Shown: piece after piece, positions 6,403 through 14,742 of the stretch
Layout: every line of letters starts with the position of its first letter
Position numbering within the stretch: the first letter of the stretch is position 1
Assembly (NCBI GenBank): GCA_963783045.1
Contig: CAWAMD010000002.1
Coordinates: 669,407-733,406, forward strand
From: CAWAMD01 sp963783045
Lineage (GTDB): Bacteria > Actinomycetota > Nitriliruptoria > Nitriliruptorales > Nitriliruptoraceae
Reading direction: 5' to 3'
Length of the DNA: 64,000 nt
The notes under the pieces: generated by a model
The model's database searches: none
What the model was told of the DNA's origin: nothing
The model's input: only the letters and a program-made list of their open reading frames with translations
Position numbers and translations under genes: made by a program

Positions 6403-9400
6403 ATGCGGGGGGTCCGGATTCCGGCGTTTGTGGTCGTGGTGGTGCTGGTTGCGGGGCTGGTGTCCGCGGCGCCGTCGTTGGCGCAGAGCGCGTCTGCGGC
6501 CGTGTTTCGGCCGGGTCGGGTGGAGGTGACGCCGGTCGGTGGGCCGCGTGAGGTGTCGCCGGACGGGTCGGCCCGGCGTTCGGGGCCGGCCGACGGTCGG
6601 GTGCAGCGTCCGGCGTCGCCGCCGCGGCCGGATGTGGGTGGCCGGCCTGAGCAGGTCGCCAAGCGGGTGGCCGAGGTGGTGGCGCGGCGCACGGACCGGT
6701 CGGTGACTTTCACGCGGACCGACGGGAACTATGAGACGGTGGTGTTCGCCGATCCAATCCATGTCCGCGATGCTGCCGGCAGGCTGGTGCCGGTCGACAG
6801 CCGTCTGGTGGCCGACGATGGTGGGTGGCGCAACGCCCATGGGGTCGCGGCGGTGCGGTTGCCGGCGGTGGCGTCGGGGCGGGTCACAGTCTCGACGGCG
6901 GGTGTGCAGACGGCGTTTCGGTTGCAGGACGCGTCGACGGTGGCAGGGGCCAAGCAGGATGACGGGCAGGTCGTGTATCCCGACGCGCTGGATGGGGTGG
7001 ATGTCGGCTACCGGGCGACCGCGTCGGGGGTCAAGGAGACCCTGACGTTGGACGAGGCGACCAGTGCCCGCTCGTTCGTGTACCGGCTGGACACCTCGGT
7101 GCCGGTGACCCCGCGGGTCGAGGACGACGGCGGGGTGTCGTTCATCGACGGGACCGGCAAGCGGTTGTTCGTGCTGGAGGCGCCGTGGGCGGTGGATGCG
7201 GCCGGGGTCCGCGCTCCTGCGCTGGGCTATCAGGTCGTCCCGTCCGATGACGGGTTCAAGGTGAGCTTGGCGCTGGACGACGGCTGGCTGGATTCGTCGC
7301 AGCGGCAGTGGCCGGTCACCATCGACCCGTCGGTAATACTGCAGCCCCCTGCGGGGCAGGACGCGATGATCGTCTCGGGCGCGTACGCGAACAGCAACTA
7401 CGGAGCGATCGACACGCTGCAGGTCGGCTATAGCGGGACCTTGGAGTACCGCACGCTGATCCAGGCCGACCTCGACGGGGTGATCGGTGAGCCGGCCACG
7501 GTGCTGCAGGCCGAGCTCGACGTGTACGCCTACACCTCCGCTCCCGACATCGACTTCTACCCGGTGACCAGCCCCTGGTCGTCGGGGTCGGTGACCTGGA
7601 ACCAGGCGTCGTCGGGCACGGCATGGTCGAACGCCGGCGGCGACTTCGACAGCGGAGCGTTGTGGCACAACGCCAGCGGCCCGTCGGCGTCGTGGCGCTG
7701 GGGCTACCTGTCGGGGACGGTGCAGCGCTGGCTGGACGGCACGACCGCCAACAACGGGGTGATGATCCGTCATGCGGGTAGCGGCACGGTGCAACTGGGT
7801 TCCTATCGGAGCCGCGAGTACCACGACTCGTCGTACGCGCCGCGGTTCTCGATCGTGTGGCAGCCGGTGCTGGGGATGCGTGACGAGTTCGGCTACGCCA
7901 CCCAGCAGCTGACCCCGGCGATCACCTCGGCGGTCAACGTGGCGACCGGCGATCTCGTGGTCTCCCAGCGTGACCTTCAGATCGCGGGGACCGGTCTGGA
8001 TGCGACGTTCGACCGGACGTTCAACTCGCGGGCCGACTACACGACCGAGCTCGGGCATGGGTGGGACGACTGGCCGGGCACCGACTCGATGCTGTACTAC
8101 CAGGACGACGGGTCGCAAGCGCTGTGGAGCGACACGATCGCGATGTTCTACTACTCGGAGGCGGACTGGCCCGAGCTGCAGCCGGCGGCCGGGGTGCACG
8201 CCACCTTCACGGGCTCCCCCTCGGACGTGCAGCCGCCCTACTTCGTGACGGACAAGCGCACCCAGATTCGTCGGGAGTTCGACACGGACGGCTATCTGAC
8301 CAGGGTGGCCGACCGCAACGGCAACACGATCACGGTCAACTACGACACCAGCAACCAGATCGCGTCGCTGACCGACGCCGACGGCCGGGTGGTGACCATC
8401 GCCCGGAACCCCGACGGGACGATCCATACGATCACCGACCCTGCCGGACGGGTCCACACCTACGGCTACACCTCGGGGAATCTGACCGGCTACACCGCAC
8501 CCGACGGGACGACCACCAGCTACGAGTACGGGTCGGGCAGTGTCGGGCTGGCGGAGCTGTCCGCGATCGTGGACGCCGAGGGCAACCGCACCGAGTACAC
8601 CTACGACTCGTCGCTGCGGGTGGCCACCGTGACCCGGATCGAGGGCACCTCCCGCTACACCACCACCTTGAGCTACCACGCCGGCTACACCGAGGTGACC
8701 GACCCCAACGGCCACACCGTCAGCTACCACTACGACCAGGCCGGACGGGTCACCCAGCTCGTCGACGGGCTCGGCCGTACCCACGACCGCACCTGGGGCG
8801 ACACCAACCTTCCGGCGACGACCACCACCCCGTCGGGGGTGGCCGCAAGCTACCTCTACGACGCGAACGAGAACCTGACCTCGATCAGCCAGGCCACCGA
8901 CGGCACGGGGGCGACCAGCCTGACCACCAGCCTCGACTACGGCGACCGCACCCATCCGTTCTCGCCCACCCGGATCGTGCGGCCCCAAGGGACCTGGACC
9001 AACTACGGCTACGACACCGCCGGCAACCTCGACTGCATCCGTCCCGGCACCGGCGGGCAGACCGGCTGCGACAACCCCGGCAGCCCCCAGCCCGGCCAGC
9101 GCCAGTTCGAGTACAACAGCGACGGGACCCTGGCCGCCGCGACCACCCCGGCCGGCGCGACCACCAGCTACGCCTACACCCGTGACAGCAACGGGCTGCT
9201 CGACCACGTCGCCGTGGACCGTCCCGACCCGCTCGGCGACACCGCCGTCGACCTCGACACGCTCGGGCGGATCATCGCCACCACCGACGGGCTCGGGCAG
9301 ACCACCAGCTACGGCTACGACACCCTCGACCGGCTCACGAGCGTCGGCTATGCGGACGGGAGCAGCGTCACCTACAGCTACGACAACGTCGGCAACCTGA

Positions 9401-11358
9401 CCGCCATGACCGACCAGGCCGGGACCACCAGCTTCACCTACAACGCCCTCAACCAGCTGACCGGCGAGGACCCACCCGGAGCCGCCGCCTACACCTACAC
9501 CCACGACCCGGTCGGCAACCTGACCGCTGTGACCGGCCCCGCCGGGACCACCAGCTACAGCTACGACGCCGCCGATCAGCTCACCACGCTGACCCAGCCC
9601 GACAGCAGCCAGATCACCTTCGGCTACGACGACGACGGCCACCGCACCACCACCGTCTACCCCAACGGGGTCACCCTGGCCGCCACCACCGACGGTGCCG
9701 GCCGGCTCAGCCGCATCACCGGCACCCACGCCGGCACGACCCTGACCGACTTCACCTACACCTACACCGACCCGTCCACCGGCGCCGACAGCACGCTGCG
9801 CCGCACGGTCACCGACGCCGACGGGAACACCACCACCTACAGCTACGACGACACCGACCGGCTCACCGCCGCCGTCACCACCGACGGCACGCTCACCACC
9901 CGCGACCTCGGCTACAGCTACGATCAGGACTCCAACCTCACCGCCCGCACCGTCGACGGGACCACCACCAGCTACCTGTACAACCAGGCCGACCAGCTCG
10001 CCGCCACCACCCAAGGCGCCGGCGGTCTGTCCGCCCTGCTCGTCGTCGCCGACGACACCGCCCTCACCGACGGCGAACAGGCCCTCGCCGACCGGCTCAC
10101 ACAGGTCCACGGGCTCACCGTCACCATCCGCGACGACAGCGCCCCCGTCGACGTGACCGGCCAAGACCTGCTCGTCATCGACGAAGCCGCGTCCACCAGC
10201 GCCTACGGCAACGTCACCATCCCCACCGTCGACTTCGACGACATCGGCTGGTCTTCCCGTGGCCTGACCACCGGGGTGGACTGGAACCCTTACGACCAGC
10301 TCACCCTCGAGGACACCAGCCACCCCGTCGCGATCGACCTGCCCGGCCAGTTCTCCCCGCTCGACCCGCCCGACTGGCCCTCCTACGCCACCGACAGCCA
10401 GCTCGGTCCCGGCGCCACGAGCCTGGCCGCCACCACCGCCGACCCGACCCAGCATGTCGTGTTCGCCTACGACACCGGCGACACCCTCGCCGACAGCACC
10501 CCGGCACCAGCCCGCCGCATCGCCGTGGGGATCTGGGACACCGACATCCCCTCCCTGACCCGTCACGGGTGGCGGCTGATCGACAATGCCGTGCGCTGGG
10601 CACTCGACGAGCACGCCACCACCTACCACCATGACGCGGACGGGAACCTGACCGCCACCACCGACCAGACCCTGCACCTGGACTACAACGCCCGCAACCA
10701 GACCACCGCCACGACCCTCGACGGAACCACCACCACCTACAGCTACCACGGTCCCGACCAGACCTACCGCACCGCCGCAGGCACCACCGTCGAGACCCGT
10801 GGGGTGCTCGGGCTGACCCGCACCGACAACGGAACGGCCACCGTGGACTACACCTACGACCCGGCCGGGGTGCTGCTCGCCCGCCACACCGCCACCGGCG
10901 ACGACTACTACCTCTACGACGGGCTCGGGTCCACCGCCGCAGTCACCGGCCCCACCGGCGCCACCGTCAACCGCTACACCTACGACCCCTACGGCACCGT
11001 CACCACCGCCACCGAAACCATCGACAACCCCTGGCAGTATGTCGGCGCCCACGGCTACCACACCGACACCGCCACCGGACTCGTCAAGGTCGGACTGCGC
11101 TACTACCAGCCCGACCACGCCCGATGGACCCAACCCGACCCCACCGGACAAGAAGCCAATTCATACCTCTACGCCGCCTCTGATCCCAGCAATAATACAG
11201 ATCCAGACGGGTCCTATACCGCACGCGACGCAGTCGGCGGATACGTTGGTCAGGCATCGTTCGAGGCTGGACGCGAAGCTACAAAGAACCTTCTCCTGAT
11301 CACTTGCCACATAGCCCGTGCCTTCGGGGAACAGCCCGCGATCTTCTGTAGCCTATAG
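6403..11358 (+). CDS. Secreted Rhs/YD-repeat polymorphic toxin with DNRLRE domain
   Basis: This 1651-residue protein starts at ATG 6403 after GGAGGGGG and has a signal peptide (hydrophobic VVVVVLVAGLV, then Ala-rich cleavage region near residue 30). Domains in order: an N-terminal region typical of such proteins; a DNRLRE beta domain (about 311-486, with WNQASSGTAW); a DUF6531-like block (about 490-545, NVATGDLVVSQRDLQIAG); and many YD repeats (about 620-1200) that would build the Rhs shell. A flavodoxin/amidotransferase-like insertion follows at about 1209-1405 (LLVVADDTALTDGEQALADR), then further YD repeats and the RHS core (about 1526-1604, GLRYYQPDHARWTQPDPTGQ). Only 47 residues follow as a variable tip. 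It would be exported by Sec and deliver its tip to neighbouring cells. The tip has no recognised activity. The next gene is its likely immunity gene. Confidence 0.88.
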   Translation: MRGVRIPAFVVVVVLVAGLVSAAPSLAQSASAAVFRPGRVEVTPVGGPREVSPDGSARRSGPADGRVQRPASPPRPDVGGRPEQVAKRVAEVVARRTDRSVTFTRTDGNYETVVFADPIHVRDAAGRLVPVDSRLVADDGGWRNAHGVAAVRLPAVASGRVTVSTAGVQTAFRLQDASTVAGAKQDDGQVVYPDALDGVDVGYRATASGVKETLTLDEATSARSFVYRLDTSVPVTPRVEDDGGVSFIDGTGKRLFVLEAPWAVDAAGVRAPALGYQVVPSDDGFKVSLALDDGWLDSSQRQWPVTIDPSVILQPPAGQDAMIVSGAYANSNYGAIDTLQVGYSGTLEYRTLIQADLDGVIGEPATVLQAELDVYAYTSAPDIDFYPVTSPWSSGSVTWNQASSGTAWSNAGGDFDSGALWHNASGPSASWRWGYLSGTVQRWLDGTTANNGVMIRHAGSGTVQLGSYRSREYHDSSYAPRFSIVWQPVLGMRDEFGYATQQLTPAITSAVNVATGDLVVSQRDLQIAGTGLDATFDRTFNSRADYTTELGHGWDDWPGTDSMLYYQDDGSQALWSDTIAMFYYSEADWPELQPAAGVHATFTGSPSDVQPPYFVTDKRTQIRREFDTDGYLTRVADRNGNTITVNYDTSNQIASLTDADGRVVTIARNPDGTIHTITDPAGRVHTYGYTSGNLTGYTAPDGTTTSYEYGSGSVGLAELSAIVDAEGNRTEYTYDSSLRVATVTRIEGTSRYTTTLSYHAGYTEVTDPNGHTVSYHYDQAGRVTQLVDGLGRTHDRTWGDTNLPATTTTPSGVAASYLYDANENLTSISQATDGTGATSLTTSLDYGDRTHPFSPTRIVRPQGTWTNYGYDTAGNLDCIRPGTGGQTGCDNPGSPQPGQRQFEYNSDGTLAAATTPAGATTSYAYTRDSNGLLDHVAVDRPDPLGDTAVDLDTLGRIIATTDGLGQTTSYGYDTLDRLTSVGYADGSSVTYSYDNVGNLTAMTDQAGTTSFTYNALNQLTGEDPPGAAAYTYTHDPVGNLTAVTGPAGTTSYSYDAADQLTTLTQPDSSQITFGYDDDGHRTTTVYPNGVTLAATTDGAGRLSRITGTHAGTTLTDFTYTYTDPSTGADSTLRRTVTDADGNTTTYSYDDTDRLTAAVTTDGTLTTRDLGYSYDQDSNLTARTVDGTTTSYLYNQADQLAATTQGAGGLSALLVVADDTALTDGEQALADRLTQVHGLTVTIRDDSAPVDVTGQDLLVIDEAASTSAYGNVTIPTVDFDDIGWSSRGLTTGVDWNPYDQLTLEDTSHPVAIDLPGQFSPLDPPDWPSYATDSQLGPGATSLAATTADPTQHVVFAYDTGDTLADSTPAPARRIAVGIWDTDIPSLTRHGWRLIDNAVRWALDEHATTYHHDADGNLTATTDQTLHLDYNARNQTTATTLDGTTTTYSYHGPDQTYRTAAGTTVETRGVLGLTRTDNGTATVDYTYDPAGVLLARHTATGDDYYLYDGLGSTAAVTGPTGATVNRYTYDPYGTVTTATETIDNPWQYVGAHGYHTDTATGLVKVGLRYYQPDHARWTQPDPTGQEANSYLYAASDPSNNTDPDGSYTARDAVGGYVGQASFEAGREATKNLLLITCHIARAFGEQPAIFCSL

Positions 11359-11376
11359 GTCTCTGGGAGACATCTC

Positions 11377-11823
11377 TTGCCTGCACTTGAACTGGAGAAC
11401 AGCAAGAAATGGCTCCAGGTTTCTGCCCTGTCTCTTGCGGTCGGCTGTGTCACTTGGTGGGCGGAGTTCGCCATTGGGTATCTTGCAACCAACGAGCAGG
11501 GCCTTCTAAAGACCCACGTGCCGGCTATGCTCTTGACCTATCTGATCGCTCTGCTGCCCGGATTGAGTGTGTGGTCGACACAGCGTGTACTGCGAAATCG
11601 GGGCGACACATCCACGTGTTGGGCGACCACGACGTATTCCGCCATGTTTGGCGTAGCGCTGTCACTGATTGTCCACACAGCCTTTCTTCTCTTCTTACCG
11701 GGGTTTGCCGCATATGCAATGTCTAGGTGGCGTAAGGGGACGACGAGTTTACCCCGTGTAATGGCGATCATCATTGTCATCGTTCCCGCCCTGTCGCCTG
11801 CCCTTCTATGGATCCAGTCCTGA
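11377..11823 (+). CDS. Membrane protein, likely immunity protein to Rhs tip 1
   Basis: This 148-residue protein has about four hydrophobic segments (VSALSLAVGCVTWWAEFAIG; AMLLTYLIALLPGLSVW; AMFGVALSLIVHTAFLLFL; VMAIIIVIVPALSPALLW). It starts at TTG 11377, with GGGAGA six bases before it and only 18 bases after the Rhs stop, so it is cotranscribed. Position directly behind a variable Rhs tip is the classic place for immunity. Its membrane location suggests that the tip acts on the cytoplasmic membrane. The base composition is more AT-rich than the Rhs body. I recognise no named family. Confidence 0.7.
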   Translation: MPALELENSKKWLQVSALSLAVGCVTWWAEFAIGYLATNEQGLLKTHVPAMLLTYLIALLPGLSVWSTQRVLRNRGDTSTCWATTTYSAMFGVALSLIVHTAFLLFLPGFAAYAMSRWRKGTTSLPRVMAIIIVIVPALSPALLWIQS

Positions 11824-11952
11824 ATTCTCGACTCCGAGGAGAGACCAGCTGCGATGTTGAGGATCCAGAACGTAAGGCTCCGGTTCATCGCAGGCCGGTT
11901 TTCGAGAGTGAGCATCCGTTACGATGCAGCCATTCCATGCTGCCCGCAGCCG

Positions 11953-12482
11953 TGGCACCACCGCTACCACGGTCCTGACCGGATCTACCGCACCGCTGCA
12001 GGCACCACCGTGGAGACCCGTGGGGTGCTCGGCCTGACCCGCACCGACCACGGAACGACCACCGTGGACTACACCTACGACCCCGCCGGGGTGCTGCTCG
12101 CCCGCCACACCGCCACCGACGACGACTACGGACTGCGCTACTACCAGCCCGACCACGCCCGCTGGACCCAACCCGACCCCACCGGCTCGAAGCCAATTCA
12201 TACGTCTACGCCGCCGCGAACCCTTGCAGCAAGACCGACCCAACCGGCACTGTTTCTATCTCGGAAATCGCGCATACGATTGGCGATATTGGTGCAGGGG
12301 TAGTGGGCGGCATATCTGGGTGCATTACGGGTTTTGCTGTCGGCACATCCGCTGTGCTTGGCACCGCATCGGCGCTTGGAACACCTATTACGGGCGCGAC
12401 CCTCGCGATGGGTGAAGGCGCAGGCTGCGTCGTCGCCGGTGCCTTTGGCGCGCTCGCGCCACCGACCGTGCCGACTCCATGA
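11953..12482 (+). pseudogene. Orphan Rhs tip cassette 2 (frameshifted)
   Basis: This is a copy of the Rhs core (YHGPDRIYRTAAG, VDYTYDPAGVLLARHTATDD) with an internal deletion that joins DDDY directly to GLRYYQPDHARWTQPDPTG. One base is then missing relative to the main gene. In the next frame, ANSYVYAAANPCSKTDPTG continues into a unique tip to the stop at 12482. That tip of about 75 residues is Gly/Ala-rich and hydrophobic (IGDIGAGVVGGISGCITGF, VLGTASALGTPITGAT), like a membrane-inserting bacteriocin. It has no signal peptide and would need recombination into the full-length gene to be delivered. Confidence 0.75.
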
Positions 12483-12503
12483 TAGTGGGAGGACACTCCA
12501 AGA

Positions 12504-12716
12504 GTGTTTGAAGAATGGAGACAGTCCTATGCCCGGTGGCGCTCCGATCCGGAAACGCTGAGCATACGCCTGCTGCTCTTCGGTATCACATTCGGTGCGG
12601 CCATGTTCGTGTTGGCCTTGGCTTTCCGAGCGCCTCTGGTAGCGGCAGTTCTGACCGGCGTACTCTGTGCTGTTGTGATGACTATCACTGTCTTTCTTTC
12701 GAGCGGAAGACGATAA
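12504..12716 (+). CDS. Small membrane protein, immunity candidate for tip 2
   Basis: This 70-residue protein starts at GTG 12504, 21 bases after the tip 2 stop, behind GGAGGA. After the charged start EEWRQSYARWRSDPETLSIR come two hydrophobic helices (LLLFGITFGAAMFVLALAF and PLVAAVLTGVLCAVVMTITV). The motif WRSDPxTxxIRxL is shared with the immunity candidate at 14208-14609 (FLAWRSDPDTARIRVL), so the two are diverged relatives. That relative is about twice as long, and its second half seems to exist here in another frame. Confidence 0.65.
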   Translation: MFEEWRQSYARWRSDPETLSIRLLLFGITFGAAMFVLALAFRAPLVAAVLTGVLCAVVMTITVFLSSGRR

Positions 12717-12902
12717 TGAAGGATCGTCTTTCCCTACTCTCTCACGGTGATTGGCGCTTGTGTTGCGTTGCTGGCGGTCCTTGGCTTGCGAACGAACGCA
12801 AACGTCCCATGGATTGTTCTGGCGCCGGCTTGCCTCTTGGGGGTTGGTGTCGCTGTAGGTCGCCTTCTTTCTGCTCGACGGAATGCCCGCCGGACGCATG
12901 AG
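12717..12902 (+). pseudogene. Displaced second half of the tip 2 immunity gene
   Basis: The frame containing 12747 encodes VIGACVALLAVLGL, then VPWIVLAPACLLGVGVAVG. These are two membrane helices at the position where the 133-residue relative (14208-14609) has its second pair (VLVGVVPAALAIVG, LVLWIVFAVAAGTVI). A stop at 12714-12716 and a change of frame separate it from the first half. I read this as a frameshifted continuation; it could instead be an independent small gene. Confidence 0.4.
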
Positions 12903-12915
12903 GAGGGGACTTCCA

Positions 12916-13101
12916 ATGCATGCGGAGCCGAACGCAACCGACACCGCCACCGGATCGGAGACTTTGCTCCGGTATACGGTTGGGTGGATCTCAATCTACC
13001 ATCATATCTGCCCTGATGAAGGTGCTTCCATCGTGCGCCAGGACTCCCCTAATTTCCGTGCAATACGCGGCAGCGCAGGTCGTCGGGTACGGGAGTTCTG
13101 A
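12916..13101 (+). CDS. Small protein in the Rhs cassette array, unknown
   Basis: This 61-residue ORF (MHAEPNATDTATGSETLLRY at the start, RRVREF at the end) is supported by a strong ribosome site, AGGAGGGGACTTCCA, directly before ATG. Polar and without membrane segments, it has no similarity I recognise. It sits between two immunity-like genes, so it may be a fragment of an older toxin tip or a further immunity gene. Confidence 0.5.
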   Translation: MHAEPNATDTATGSETLLRYTVGWISIYHHICPDEGASIVRQDSPNFRAIRGSAGRRVREF

Positions 13102-13144
13102 CGGTGATGGAGTTCATCGCACAGGGGTGATCAGGGGGTCTTCG

Positions 13145-13411
13145 ATGAGAGATTATGAATGGATTCGAGACTCACGCCATCACCGCTGGGACGAGCAGGG
13201 GGGCCCTGGGTCCGTAAGCCGATGGATTTATGCGCATCCAAAGTCCTTGCTCGTGATGTGTTTCTCCATTTGGGCGCTGATCACCTTGCTTGACGGAGAT
13301 ATCGATCTGGTCGAGCTGGTCTGGATACTGCCGGTCGTCGGGATGCCGTACTATTTCAATCGGCTCGGGGCGCGTGCCTTCGAAGAGTGGCGGAACTCGC
13401 ACGGAACTTGA
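13145..13411 (+). CDS. Small membrane protein, immunity-like, in Rhs array
   Basis: This 88-residue protein starts at ATG 13145, with AGGGGG about six bases upstream. The N-terminus is polar (MRDYEWIRDSRHHRWDEQ), followed by two hydrophobic segments (LLVMCFSIWALITLL and VELVWILPVVGMPYY) and a charged tail. No named family. Its 3' end overlaps the start of orphan tip cassette 3 by 25 bases. As another small membrane protein in the array it is probably an immunity gene left by an earlier tip. Confidence 0.6.
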   Translation: MRDYEWIRDSRHHRWDEQGGPGSVSRWIYAHPKSLLVMCFSIWALITLLDGDIDLVELVWILPVVGMPYYFNRLGARAFEEWRNSHGT

Positions 13412-14211
13412 GACGGGCCGAGATGAGTCGGGCGGGTACGGACGGGAACCTGATCGCCCCCACCGACCGGACCTACCGCACCGCCGCAGGCACCACCGTC
13501 GAGACCCGTGGGGTGCTCGGGCTGACCCGCACCGACAACGGAACGGCCACCGTGGACTACACCTACGACCCCGCCGGGGTGCTGCTCGCCCGCCACACCG
13601 CCACCGACGACGACTACTACCTCTACGACAGGCTCGGGTCCACCGCCGCCGTCACCGGCCCCACCGGCACCACCGCCAACCGCTACACCTACGACCCCTA
13701 CGGCACCGTCACCACCGCCACCGAAACCATCGACAACCCCTGGCAGTATGTCGGCGCCCACGGCTACCACACCGACACCGCCACCGGACTCGTCAAGGTC
13801 GGACTGCGCTACTACCAGCCCGACCACGCCCGATGGACCCAACCCGACCCCACCGGACAAGAAGCCAATTCATATCTCTACGCCGCCGCGAACCCTTGCA
13901 GCAAGACCGACCCAACCGGCGGAATGGTCCTCCTATATTCGGGAGCAGGGACCGGGGCGACGCCGGCCACGCCCGCGAACGTCCGGCCGATCAGCTACTC
14001 CTCTTCGGTGGGAAACGTTGCCGAAGGCGCCGGCCAGTTCGCGGCCGGCTGCATCCGGTACGGACTTGGGTTCGAGAGCGGCGCGTTCGCAGTAGCGCAG
14101 GCGCTCAACTACGCCGTCAGCGGTGGCACCCTTGCAGTAGCGGGTGTTGGGCGGTGGCTACAACGTAGTTACGCCTCTGGGCACCCCCTGATGGATAGAG
14201 CATCCCGATGA
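13387..14211 (+). CDS. Orphan Rhs tip cassette 3
   Basis: This 274-residue ORF without a signal peptide has a short lead, then a near-perfect copy of the Rhs core from TYRTAAGTTVETRGVLGLTR through GLRYYQPDHARWTQPDPTGQ and EANSYLYAAANPCSKTDPTG. It then has a unique tip of about 95 residues. The tip starts GMVLLYSGAGTGATPATPAN and contains GAGQFAAGCIRYGLGFESG and ALNYAVSGGTLAVAGVG, again Gly/Ala-rich and partly hydrophobic. The DNA identity with 10762-11183 is high enough to drive recombination that swaps tips. The stop overlaps the next start (ATGA), so this cassette and its immunity gene move as a pair. Confidence 0.8.
   Translation: MAELARNLRRAEMSRAGTDGNLIAPTDRTYRTAAGTTVETRGVLGLTRTDNGTATVDYTYDPAGVLLARHTATDDDYYLYDRLGSTAAVTGPTGTTANRYTYDPYGTVTTATETIDNPWQYVGAHGYHTDTATGLVKVGLRYYQPDHARWTQPDPTGQEANSYLYAAANPCSKTDPTGGMVLLYSGAGTGATPATPANVRPISYSSSVGNVAEGAGQFAAGCIRYGLGFESGAFAVAQALNYAVSGGTLAVAGVGRWLQRSYASGHPLMDRASR
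13473..13883 (+). repeat. Rhs core direct repeat (matches 10762-11183)
   Basis: About 410 bases nearly identical to the core of the full-length Rhs gene; a shortened third copy occupies about 11965-12200. Such core repeats let tip cassettes recombine onto the full-length gene. Confidence 0.85.
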
Positions 14212-14609
14212 GCCGGTTGAAGAGACGCTTTCTAGCCTGGCGTTCCGACCCCGACACCGCTCGGATACGCGTCTTGATCGGTGCCACGATCACTGGGGCC
14301 ATGCCGGCTGTCGCGGTCCTTCTTGCCGGGGGCAGCGTGATCGGTGCCGCCGTGCTGTTCTTCGTCGGCGCTCTCATGATCGGCACTTCGGGCTGGCGCA
14401 ATACGCCTGGGGCAAGCCACAGGGCGGCTGGCCGGAAGCGGACCAAGACGGGTTGGCTCCGCCGCGTGCTCGTTGGGGTGGTCCCCGCAGCGTTGGCGAT
14501 CGTGGGACGGGTGGCCCTTGGAGGAGGACCGAACCTGGTGCTCTGGATCGTCTTCGCTGTCGCGGCCGGCACAGTGATCACGGTGTTCTACGATCGGGTG
14601 GTTCCCTGA
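14208..14609 (+). CDS. Membrane immunity candidate for Rhs tip 3
   Basis: This 133-residue protein, ATG overlapping the tip 3 stop, has the motif FLAWRSDPDTARIRVL near the N-terminus and then four hydrophobic segments: TITGAMPAVAVLLAGG, VIGAAVLFFVGALMIG, VLVGVVPAALAIVG and LVLWIVFAVAAGTVI. A basic linker lies in the middle (HRAAGRKRTKTG). It is related to the split immunity gene at 12504-12902. The same membrane fold reused behind different tips suggests a family of immunity proteins for membrane-acting tips. Confidence 0.7.
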   Translation: MSRLKRRFLAWRSDPDTARIRVLIGATITGAMPAVAVLLAGGSVIGAAVLFFVGALMIGTSGWRNTPGASHRAAGRKRTKTGWLRRVLVGVVPAALAIVGRVALGGGPNLVLWIVFAVAAGTVITVFYDRVVP

Positions 14610-14614
14610 CGGCA

Positions 14615-14717
14615 AGTTCAGAAATGAGGCTCGAACCCAGCGAGTCTCGTCGAATCCAGCGTGCCGGCCGTGCTCCCGGGCACCGGTGGTGGGCATGATT
14701 TGTCACGACTTGGCACG
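14615..14717. repeat. 103-bp direct repeat, copy 2
   Basis: Matches 5828-5930 with three mismatches and the same length. It lies 25 bases beyond the 3' end of the intact RES toxin gene, just as copy 1 lies beyond the RES remnant. The stretch from here to the toxin stop (14718-14742) also resembles its left counterpart. Confidence 0.85.
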
Positions 14718-14742
14718 CCACCGGGCAAGGGGCCGCTGACGT

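Noticed and set aside
6337..11151. Very long open frame on the minus strand opposite the Rhs gene
   Set aside because: Val/Gly-rich antisense shadow produced by third-position GC bias; no domain and no start signal.
10750..13890. CRISPR array because of repeated blocks
   Set aside because: The repeats are long coding copies of the Rhs core, not short repeats with spacers.
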